Of a stretch of DNA of 38,470 bases, positions 31,922 to 38,470 are shown piece by piece; position 1 is the first letter of the stretch; each line of letters opens with the position of its first letter. The notes under the pieces were generated by a model that made no database searches, was not told where the DNA came from, and saw only the letters and a list, made by a program, of their open reading frames with translations. Source of the stretch: an uncultured Clostridiaceae bacterium (GTDB lineage: Bacteria; Bacillota; Clostridia; Clostridiales; Clostridiaceae); the NCBI GenBank assembly GCA_946405135.1, contig CAMJGD010000025.1:1-38470 (forward strand). The letters are read 5' to 3'. A program made the translations under genes and the position numbers.

Positions 31922-32596
31922 GTGCACGTGGTATATAATGGTATCTATGTCATATTAATACTAAGGACTGACAGTGGCTTTGGGTCAACAGAAAATGTTG
32001 AAAAGCTGCTTTCAATCCCTAAATTAAAGTTTGTTACAAAAGGATACTCAACTAGAACTGCTAGTAATCTTGCAAAAGACATACACTATTCAGAATATAC
32101 TCAAGCCGACAAGGCTACTTGGGTCTATGAGCTTCCTGAAAATAACGGAGTTAGATATATTATAGTTCAGACCTTATCTGTGAAAGGAAATTTGAAATAC
32201 TTTCTGATCATAACCAACATAAATAGCCGGGATACGAGCGCAGTAGAAATATTTCACTTTTATAATAAGCGTCAAATTATAGAAGCTTTTTTTAAAATGG
32301 CTAAAAATGTGTACCACATAAAAAATCTTAGAACTTCAAAGTTTTATGGTATCTATGGTTTCTTATGGTTGGTGTTTATTACACACAATCTAATAAGTTG
32401 GTTTAAATCTACAGTTCTATATGGAACTAAGCTTGAAAATGTAGGGGTTAGAGTATTAGTCAAAAATGTTGGTAATATAAAAGGCTTTGTTAAAAGGACT
32501 GCCCAAGGAATTAGTGTAAATATTCCACCCATAACAAATCTATCGAAGCTAATCGCTGACGCACTTTGTAGTCCTAGATATACAGATAGTCTTTAA
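31922..32596 (+). pseudogene. 5'-truncated DDE transposase (IS4/IS1380-like)
   Basis: The 224-residue frame holds the second half of a DDE transposase. The middle catalytic Asp is in LRTDSGFGS and the Glu in FYNKRQIIEAFFKMAKN (the Y-x6-E-like signature). HIKNLRTSKFYGIYGFLWLV follows, and the C terminus looks complete. The N-terminal 200 or so residues with the first Asp are missing, replaced by the tandem repeats. The GTG at 31922 is arbitrary. Exact IS family is uncertain. Confidence 0.72.
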
Positions 32597-33161
32597 TATC
32601 TGAAGTTAAAATACTCTTAATTTAACAAATTAATCCAAAACTAGAAATGAAATTCTAGCCATATTTAGTATTGTCATTTTTAATAATTGTATAATATTCC
32701 GCAAGACTTTGTTTGAAATGTTGGAAATTACAGGGATATTATGGATAATAATAACTGGCGCATATGTACAAATATAATATTTATATTTGTACGAAATCTA
32801 GGTAATTAAAATCTAATAATACACATAATTTACACGTTTATGCTAAAGAAATGCAATATTTTGATATGGTTAGTATAGGCTATGAACTTGATTATGAAGA
32901 GTTTAAGTTTTGTTGTAATCAATGGTTAGTAGAGAATAGATAGGTGGGGCATCTGCCCCCTTTCACTGTAATGAAAAAGTGAAATTCTCATTTCAAGTTT
33001 ATGCTTATATAAAAAATTGCCATAGCCATTGAATTTACTTGAATTAGATTAATATTAGTTCACCTTCATGTTTAGTGCCACCTTGAGTATTTCATACTCA
33101 TAGAAAAAGAAGGCCTTAACCCTTGAAATTACTCATTCCTCAATACATCTTTCATTTTTTA
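32597..33161. other. Gene-poor stretch with hairpins and a short coding remnant
   Basis: A palindrome GTACAAATATA/TATATTTGTAC occupies 32766-32792. A 3' gene fragment on the plus strand (open from 32806, stop 32941) reads KEMQYFDMVSIGYELDYEEF and CCNQWLVENR. It looks like a real C terminus but has no start or ribosome binding site, and I do not recognise it. A terminator-like GGGGC/GCCCC hairpin (32946-32959) follows at once. From 32960 to 33161 I see nothing but a small GAGTAT/ATACTC hairpin. Confidence 0.5.
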
Positions 33162-33920
33162 TTATTTATATGAATTTATAAAATTTTCCAGTGTTGAATT
33201 ATTTTTAAATTGAGATTTTAATGAATTTAAATAATTAAATGCATATTGTTTACCATAAATTTTACTAAAGACAACAGATCGTCCAATGTAAAATTGAATA
33301 TTATCTGGATCATATTTTAAAAGAATATCATTTGTTTTTAATGCATTATTATAATCACCTTTCATAAAATACGAACTAAATAGCATATCATTTAGTTCTA
33401 TTAAATGAGGTTTAAACTGATTTTCACTATATTTAGGAATAAATGTTTTAATAGCTTCAATACATTCATCAAATTTATTTAACTTAATATAACTATTAAT
33501 ACTCATATTTTCTACACTCATGTTTAAATAAGGATTAGTTTCTATATTGAAATACATATTAGATGTAGTAATTACATCCGTATAATTGCATTTTTGATAA
33601 AAACAAACTATTTTATTGCTGTATACTGTAGCTAATTTTTCATTCTCCTTTTGATTAGCTAATTTATCTTCTGCTAAATTTAAACTTATAAGAGCCTCAT
33701 CATAATTACCTATATTAATATCACATTTAGCTTTTTTTATTAGATTATCTTCATTCAAATTTTTATGTTTATTATAAATTTGAAGAGCTTTATTATATTC
33801 ACCATTATCAAAATACTTATCGCCTTTTTTTAAGCTATATGAATTCGCTATGAATATAATACCTATGCCTAGACATATGATGATTAAAATTATCATATGA
33901 GATTTATTTTTTATTATCAT
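33162..33920 (-). CDS. Membrane-anchored TPR-repeat protein
   Basis: The 252-aa protein has an N-terminal signal anchor (MIILIIICLGIGIIFIANSY). TPR-like helix pairs follow: KGDKYFDNGEYNKALQIYNK, DINIGNYDEALISLNLAED, and GDYNNALKTNDILLKYDPDN near the C terminus. TPRs are protein-binding scaffolds; here they face outward. Partner unknown, but the gene diverges from a secreted-protein gene with a shared promoter region, which suggests a functional link. GGGGGG precedes the ATG on the minus strand. Confidence 0.75.
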   Translation of the reverse strand: MIIKNKSHMIILIIICLGIGIIFIANSYSLKKGDKYFDNGEYNKALQIYNKHKNLNEDNLIKKAKCDINIGNYDEALISLNLAEDKLANQKENEKLATVYSNKIVCFYQKCNYTDVITTSNMYFNIETNPYLNMSVENMSINSYIKLNKFDECIEAIKTFIPKYSENQFKPHLIELNDMLFSSYFMKGDYNNALKTNDILLKYDPDNIQFYIGRSVVFSKIYGKQYAFNYLNSLKSQFKNNSTLENFINSYK

Positions 33921-33975
33921 TTTGTAGTCCCCCCCTTATTTTATAAAATTATTAATAAAAATTATATCATACAAT

Positions 33976-34005
33976 ATTATACTTTGCATACAAATTTTGT
34001 ATAAT
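33976..34005. promoter_or_regulatory. Symmetric divergent promoter pair
   Basis: ATTATAC at 33976-33982 and GTATAAT at 33999-34005 are inverted copies. Each supplies a TATAAT -10 for one of the divergent genes, and each partner falls near the other's -35 position as TTATAC. The two promoters therefore appear to overlap back to back. A regulator bound at the centre (TTTGCATACAAA) would control both. Inferred from sequence only. Confidence 0.4.
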
Positions 34006-34034
34006 AATATATGATAATAAGGATGTGTATCCAA

Positions 34035-34721
34035 ATGAAAAAACAATTTTTAAAATTATTAAGTGTTCTTTTTACATCTATATGCTTGATTGGATCAACA
34101 ACTGCTTTTGCTAGTACTAATAAGTCAATAGACTCTAAAAAATTTATTACTAAAGAAGTTCTAAATGTAGGTGGTACAAAAAACCAAGGAATAGTTCCTT
34201 ACTCAGGAACAGGTTATAGTGATGCTTACTTAAATGCTAGTGATTATACTAGAATACTTTTAAATGGAGTACGAATGAATGATATACAAATTGTAGTATC
34301 AATTCTTCAAGGGCATTTCTATAGTGATATTGCTGGGAACAATACTGTACATCTAGATAGAGCTGACTCAATGTGGACAAATAATGGAAGAAATTGTGAC
34401 ATTCTTTCTACAGGATCATTATATATCTCTAATAACACAAATTTTTCTCAGAATGTTCAAGTAAGAGGATTGGGATCAACTTATACTTATAGTCAATCTT
34501 TAACAAAATCAGAAGCACTTAATATCGTAAATTCTGGTAGTTGTAGCGTTTCTATTCCAGGATTTGGTTCATTATCAGCGTCATCAGATGTAGAAAGAGC
34601 TTATTCTTACAGTAGTACAAGAACTTGTTCTATAAGTGTAAGTAGAAATTTTTCTCAATGGTATAATGTTAAAACAAATGTAACTGGATTTGGTAGTATA
34701 TATACTTCATGTTCAATGTAA
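34035..34721 (+). CDS. Secreted protein of unknown function
   Basis: The 228-aa product has a clear signal peptide (MKKQFLKLLSVLFTSICLIG with cleavage after AFA). The mature part is rich in Ser, Thr and Asn: YSGTGYSDAYLNASDYTRI, HFYSDIAGNNTVHLDRADS and SCSVSIPGFGSLSASSDVER. It looks like an extracellular beta protein. Three cysteines near the end (GSCSV, RTCSI, TSCSM) may pair. Start chosen for AAGGATG 9 nt upstream. The stop lies 2 bp before an IS3-like element, so the true C terminus may have been altered by insertion. Family not recognised. Confidence 0.7.
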   Translation: MKKQFLKLLSVLFTSICLIGSTTAFASTNKSIDSKKFITKEVLNVGGTKNQGIVPYSGTGYSDAYLNASDYTRILLNGVRMNDIQIVVSILQGHFYSDIAGNNTVHLDRADSMWTNNGRNCDILSTGSLYISNNTNFSQNVQVRGLGSTYTYSQSLTKSEALNIVNSGSCSVSIPGFGSLSASSDVERAYSYSSTRTCSISVSRNFSQWYNVKTNVTGFGSIYTSCSM

Positions 34722-34819
34722 AATAATCAGAAAAAGAACCAGAAACCCTGATATAATCCCACTTAAGTAGACATATGAAATAATTAAATTTCATTTATCT
34801 ATGGAGGTGGGATTTTATT

Positions 34820-35506
34820 ATGTCCAGAAAATCAAGTTACACAGTTGAAGAAAAAATAAAAGCATGTACCGACTATCTGTCAGGTTTGAAATCAGCTAGT
34901 CAAATTGCAATAGAACTGAATATGGGAAAACAGGGACGAGGTGTTGTTCGTGGTTGGGCTAAAAAGTACAAAGCATATGGTGCATCTGTATTTATTAATA
35001 AGACCAGAAATAATTATTATTCACAAGAATTCAAGGAACGAGTTGTTAAGGAGTACCTTAACGGCACCAGTTCTCCAAATGAATTAATTATTAAGTATAA
35101 TATTCCATCAAGAACTACACTCATTAAATGGATAAAGATGTATAATAATCATATAGAATTAAAGGAGTACAATCCTAAACCGGAGGTCTATATGGTAGAT
35201 ACATTAAAAACTACTTTTGAAGAGAGAATAGAAATCGTTAAATACTGTCTTGCTCACGACAGAGATATCAAGGGAACTGCAGCTAAATATGGATGCAAAT
35301 ATGCCCAATTATATCAATGGGTTCGAAAATATGAAGCCAAAGGGGAAACAGCTCTTATTGATAAACGAGGAAAACGCAAACAAGAGGATGAATTATCAGA
35401 CTTGGAAAAAGCTGAAAGGAAGATTGCGCAGCTAGAACGTGAAAAAGAAGAATATAGAAAGAAATATGAATTGTTAAAAAAAGCCGATGAACGAGAAAGG
35501 TGGTGA
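34820..35506 (+). CDS. IS3-family OrfA with repeated helix-turn-helix units
   Basis: The 228-aa protein has three HTH-like units, beginning SSYTVEEKIKACTDYLSG, YSQEFKERVVKEYLNGTSS and TFEERIEIVKYCLAHDRD. It ends in a leucine-zipper-like coiled coil (LEKAERKIAQLEREKEEYRK). It binds the IS ends. GGAGGTG precedes its ATG. It overlaps orfB by 7 bp in the -1 frame. It appears intact, but without a working OrfB it cannot transpose. Confidence 0.85.
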   Translation: MSRKSSYTVEEKIKACTDYLSGLKSASQIAIELNMGKQGRGVVRGWAKKYKAYGASVFINKTRNNYYSQEFKERVVKEYLNGTSSPNELIIKYNIPSRTTLIKWIKMYNNHIELKEYNPKPEVYMVDTLKTTFEERIEIVKYCLAHDRDIKGTAAKYGCKYAQLYQWVRKYEAKGETALIDKRGKRKQEDELSDLEKAERKIAQLEREKEEYRKKYELLKKADERERW

Positions 35507-36335
35507 TTGAGGGTTTAGCTAAAGCAAAAAGAGCTTACTTTACCCATTATAATAAAATTGTAGATTATGAACTTATAAAGGAACTTCATGAATCTGATAA
35601 AAAATGGGATATATCTTTCATGTGTAATCATCTTAATCTTTCTAGGTCTGCTTATTATAAATGGCTCAATTCTACTCATACAGGAAAGCAATTGGAAGAC
35701 GAAAGAATTCTTATCAAAATCAAAGAAGTTGCTGCATCTAACAAGCCTAATGAAAGATGGTGTACTGATGTTACAGAAATCAAAATTCCAACAACCGGTG
35801 AAAAACTATATATAAGCCCTGTTTTGGATTTATATGATAGATATCCTGTTAGCTTTGCTGTATCAGATAGAAATGATATTGCTCTCGCAAATACAGCATT
35901 AGAAATGGCTCATGACGTTATCCTGAGGCTATGCCACTTTATCACAGTGATAGAGGCTTCCAGTATACAAGAACAGTATTTAAAACAAAGCTTAAGGGGT
36001 ATGGAATGACACAATCCATGTCTAGAGTATCTCGATGCATTGATAATGGACCTTGTGAAGGATTCCAAGGAATTTTTAAGGATATGCTATTTATTCTCTA
36101 TCCGAATATTCAATCCAGAGAAGAAATGATCCACGCTATATATAGGACACTCGATTATTACATAAATGAATATCCACAAAAACGATATAAAGGTAAAACC
36201 TGTGAACATGTCAGAAAAGAAGCTCTGCAATCCTCAGAACCAACTATATATCCAATCAAACAAGCTAATCGATACATTAAGTTTTGGACTGAGATAGAGC
36301 AAAAGAAACAACGGGCATTACAACAAGCAATATGA
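35500..36335 (+). pseudogene. IS3-family OrfB transposase, deleted and frameshifted
   Basis: The first part has the HTH region and the first catalytic Asp in ERWCTDVTEIKIP. The second part, in another frame from about 35925, has the second Asp in YHSDRGFQYT and the Glu in NGPCEGFQGIFKDML. The frame breaks near 35915-35930. In addition, the segment between EVAASN and KPNERW normally contains some 60 residues (the GYRR/NHKRVYRLM region of IS3 OrfB), which are absent here. Both defects point to an inactive transposase. Confidence 0.82.
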
Positions 36336-36336
36336 A

Positions 36337-36372
36337 AATATAACCAGCACTCTAATGAATGCTGGTTATATT
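36337..36372 (+). terminator. Terminator at the end of the IS3 transposase
   Basis: AATATAACCAGCA (36337-36349) and TGCTGGTTATATT (36360-36372) pair perfectly over 13 bp, just after the transposase stop. Followed by AGAACC, so the U tract is part of the stem. Confidence 0.6.
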
Positions 36373-36408
36373 AGAACCTACAATTTAATTATTTTCTTTG
36401 TCTGCTTG

Positions 36409-36440
36409 ACCAGGGATGTATCACCCCTGGTTCTTTTTCT
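36409..36440 (+). terminator. Terminator within the IS right end
   Basis: ACCAGGG (36409-36415) pairs with CCCTGGT (36425-36431), followed by TCTTTTTCT. It lies inside the right inverted repeat, so it may insulate the element from its surroundings. Confidence 0.6.
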
Positions 36441-36504
36441 GATTAATCGCTTACTTCAAAATATATTCCGTCTAATTTATTAATGTGATTACCATATTGT
36501 AGGC

Positions 36505-36700
36505 TCATATTATCATAAGTATTGCTCCTATTGTTATGCCTATTTGAATTGAATATTGTTTTACTTTGTCCCTCCAACTTGAAGTGCTTATTTTCTTCAC
36601 CTGTGATATTGTATCATTCAATAATTTCATCATCTACATATGAGTTCTCTGAATCTCTTGAGATTCTTTCAGCGTTTGATCTAACTTCTTTTGATGCTAT
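36505..36700 (-). pseudogene. Coiled-coil protein remnant with C-terminal membrane helix
   Basis: On the minus strand one frame reads KKLDQTLKESQEIQRTHM, a TAG, then MMKLLNDTISQVKKISTSSW and a hydrophobic end, YSIQIGITIGAILMII. This heptad-plus-membrane-anchor pattern suggests the end of a real protein now cut off upstream and broken by one stop. Other frames across this stretch are also partly open, so the assignment is tentative. Family unknown. Confidence 0.35.
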
Positions 36701-36887
36701 AGAGAAAGTTTACAAACATTTTAAAAATAAGCAATTAGATAATTTTGTAGGTACAATAATTGCAATGGTTAAACCAGGAGTATTTCATGAACCTCAAAAA
36801 AATATAAAACAAGATTCTTTTAATAATTTTGAGCAACGAACATATAATTTTTTAAGAATTAGAGAAAAACTATTAGGTTGGGATTAA
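36640..36887 (+). pseudogene. C-terminal fragment of a replication (DnaD/Rep-like) protein
   Basis: The frame ends with NFVGTIIAMVKPGVFHEP and FNNFEQRTYNFLRIREKLLG, then WD and stop. A terminal FxNFxQRxYxxxxxxxxLLGW motif is common at the C terminus of plasmid and phage replication-initiator or DnaD-like proteins of clostridia. The upstream part changes character near 36695 and overlaps the minus-strand remnant, so only the last 60 or so residues are trusted. No start or ribosome binding site. A dead fragment. Confidence 0.45.
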
Positions 36888-37032
36888 ATATACCATAAAA
36901 GATTAATTCTAAATATCCTTAAACGTTCTAAAATCAATTCTAAGTATGTTTAAATAGTATTTAATACAAAAATTACCTATTTTATATTAATATAGGCTTA
37001 AAAACGCTCTAAATCATTTTTAAACCTATATA

Positions 37033-37535
37033 TTATCTTAAATAATGTTCTACAACTACATACACTAGGTCTATTATGATCTAATGCTTTAGAAACCTTT
37101 AAAACAATACTTTTATTATATCCACGATAATCATTATTAATAGCTCCACCAGATGCCTGGACATCATTTTTATATTCTTTATATAACATAGCAGCATATT
37201 TGCTTCTAAAGGCATGATTAATATTTATTAAAGAGATTATTATTAGCTATACTATATAACCCTTGAAATTGCTTTTTTGTATAAAAGTTATATTCTCCAA
37301 GATTAAAAACTCTTACCTTTCGAATATTTTTATAGTTTTTTGTAATGTAATTTTCCATAATAGAAAGATATGGAGCTTCTCGATATTTTCCGCCTTTCTC
37401 TATTAAGCAATAATATATTCTACCGTTTTTCTCCAATAAAGAAACATCTTTAACAGCATATTGTCCTCCACAAGTGCTCTCTCTACGCAATCCAAATGCA
37501 AAACTAAAAGAAACTTGACTTTCATAATTTCTAAG
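37033..37535 (-). pseudogene. Frameshifted tyrosine integrase
   Basis: Read on the minus strand from 37535: QVSFSFAFGLRRESTCGGQ supplies the first catalytic Arg. VKDVSLLEKNGRIYYCLIEK and GGKYREAPYL follow. After a frameshift near 37215 come NHAFRSKYAAMLYKEYKND (HxxR) and ALDHNRPSV. After a second shift near 37055 comes VVVEHYLR with the catalytic Tyr, and TAA at 37033. The order R-HxxR-H-Y is that of phage/plasmid tyrosine recombinases. At least two frameshifts and a missing N terminus make it inactive. Confidence 0.72.
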
Positions 37536-37706
37536 CTAACCACTTGCAATAAAACATTGCTAGACTAAAGCATTTTGGGGGATATAATCGTCTAAAATAA
37601 ATTTTATCCGTTTATATCCACAAGTTTAAATTTTAGTTATTCCTAACCATTTAGAATTTAATCACGATATAGTACTAAAAATTATACTGTAAAAATTTCA
37701 GTTTTA

Positions 37707-37880
37707 TTATTCTAAAACCCTAGCTTTTACTCCACTTAAGTTATATACATAAATACGTTCATCCTCTTTTAGAAAATAATAATCCTCATACTTTTGACAT
37801 TCATATCTTCCTTGCTCATTGCGTTTTAAAAATTCCTCATGTTTTGTTGCTTGCAATTTTAAAAATTCCTCCCATTTTAT
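37707..37880 (-). pseudogene. Short gene remnant, unknown
   Basis: An open minus-strand frame reads KWEEFLKLQATKHEEFLKRN, then QGRYECQKYEDYYFLKED, then YVYNLSGVKARVLE and stop. The residue usage looks like real coding sequence. There is no ATG in frame and no ribosome binding site; a stop lies just upstream. It precedes the integrase remnant on the same strand and may belong to the same lost mobile element. Confidence 0.4.
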
Positions 37881-38002
37881 TTATTTATCACTTAAATATG
37901 ACCCAAAGATACTTGTTTTCTAACATAATTTTAGCTTAAAAAAGCCATAAATTCTTTTTACACTTTATTATTATTGCAGTCCTTTAACTTTTTAAAGTAA
38001 AT

Positions 38003-38100
38003 GGGGCTGTTGCATTAAGAATAAATACTACAATATATTGTGCTAATTTTAAATTTGCAAATCAATATATTGTATGTAAATTCCTTAGTGCGACAGTCCC
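38003..38100. mobile_element. MITE-like palindromic element, copy 2
   Basis: A 98-bp element begins GGGGCTGTTGCATTAAGAA and ends TTCCTTAGTGCGACAGTCCC. The complement of its end matches its start at most of the first 19 positions. Internal CAATATATTG blocks match the copy at 14525-14617. It is flanked by AT on both sides, possibly a 2-bp target duplication. No ORF. Confidence 0.7.
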
Positions 38101-38381
38101 ATTAAAATATAATATAAAATGGATTTTATGAAAAAAACTATAAATATCAGATTATAACAGCTTTCTATGATAAAATAAAAATGTCACAGAAGGATTTTAT
38201 AAAAAAAATTCATACTTTCAAAAAAAGTTGACTAGCATACTTGAGATTGAAGTTGATTTTAATATTTGATAAAAAATCTAAATGCTTATTGTTATACTAC
38301 ATAGCCATGGTGCAAATAAAACTGAGAGTTTGTAAAAAATTATATAAAAAATGAACCTGTAGCATAGCATCATATGATGAG

Positions 38382-38449
38382 TTAGATTGTGCTGTTCTTG
38401 TCCAAATGATAACCGTATTTTATCAACTTTTATTTGTGACACAATCTAA
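38382..38449. repeat. Inverted repeat related to an IS end
   Basis: TTAGATTGTG (38382-38391) is inverted as CACAATCTAA (38440-38449). On the complement, the sequence from 38441 reads TGTCACAAATAAAAGTTGAT, much like the start of the tandem repeats at 31622-31860. A perfect palindrome CATCATATGATG lies just upstream (38368-38379). From 38101 to 38367 I see no convincing gene. Confidence 0.5.
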
Positions 38450-38470
38450 AATGAGGTCAATTGCATAGGA

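Larger units (their letters stand above)
34724..36445 (+). mobile_element. Broken IS3-family insertion sequence
   Basis: The ends carry inverted repeats starting TAATCAGAAAAAGAACCAG at 34724 and on the complement at 36445. Similarity continues about 65 bp inward (shared GAAATAATTAAATT-type block, AAAATAATTAAATT at the right). It encodes orfA and a damaged orfB. No clear target duplication flanks it. The element abuts the stop of the secreted-protein gene and, on the other side, a gene remnant. Confidence 0.8.

Noticed and set aside
35474-35484. Run of seven A before G as a programmed -1 frameshift site linking IS3 orfA and orfB
   Set aside because: After slipping, the -1 frame meets TGA at 35488-35490 before orfB, so a fusion would not form.
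1-38470. tRNA or rRNA genes
   Set aside because: No cloverleaf with a GTTC-A-C T arm and no rRNA-like conserved block was seen; the GGTTCAA near 914 is the loop side of a hairpin.

Overview
The window is low-GC DNA with strong Shine-Dalgarno sequences, a T-box leader, a CotF-type spore coat gene and Clostridium-like proteins. It reads as a chromosomal accessory region of a spore-forming Clostridium (inference from gene content; the species cannot be fixed).

Layout. 1-4530: clostridial hairpin repeats, a pyroglutamyl-peptidase-like gene, an IS605-type TnpB element without tnpA, a small coiled-coil gene, a GNAT acetyltransferase and a 5'-truncated Tim44-like gene. 4775-17262: a complete type III (III-D-like) CRISPR-Cas locus: csx20, a CARF-HEPN ribonuclease (Csx1/Csx2 type), cas10, a small Cas7, a Csx10-like Cas5, a Cas11-like small subunit, three more Cas7/RAMP genes, a coiled-coil gene of unknown role, a 93-bp MITE-like palindrome, a second CARF-HEPN ribonuclease, cas6 and four degenerate CRISPR repeats. 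There is no cas1 or cas2. 17313-25793: housekeeping-type genes, namely threonine aldolase, a T-box-controlled valyl-tRNA synthetase of the archaeal/rickettsial type, a DUF5808-like membrane protein, a nucleoside hydrolase, a cyclase/formamidase-family enzyme, an EreA/ChaN-like membrane-anchored protein and a small zinc-ribbon membrane protein. 26187-29663: a metal/Fe-S cluster of two NifX-like proteins, two paralogous MinD/Mrp-type ATPases with inserted ferredoxin domains, and a DUF134 regulator. 29796-31494: a coat protein, a second GNAT enzyme and a truncated AlkD-like gene. 31500-38470: decaying mobile DNA: tandem repeats with a truncated DDE transposase, a divergent TPR/secreted-protein pair, a broken IS3-family element, a frameshifted tyrosine integrase, a replication-protein fragment and a second copy of the MITE.

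How the CRISPR locus should work (family knowledge plus inference). Cas6 trims crRNA. Cas10, the Csx10-like protein, the Cas7s and Cas11 form the RNA-guided complex. Cas10 keeps the GGDD cyclase motif but shows no HD nuclease motif, so signalling through cyclic oligoadenylate should dominate over DNA cutting by Cas10. Two different CARF-HEPN RNases would respond, and Csx20 is a candidate to degrade the signal. Three of the four Cas7-like subunits keep an aspartate in the target-RNA-cleavage loop. The repeats are degenerate and adaptation genes are absent, so the locus may borrow crRNAs from arrays elsewhere or be losing its memory.

The most unusual points are the pairing of an HD-less Cas10 with two CARF-HEPN effectors and Csx20, the unknown coiled-coil protein inside the cas operon, the MITE splitting that operon, and the matching hairpins at the two ends of the TnpB element.
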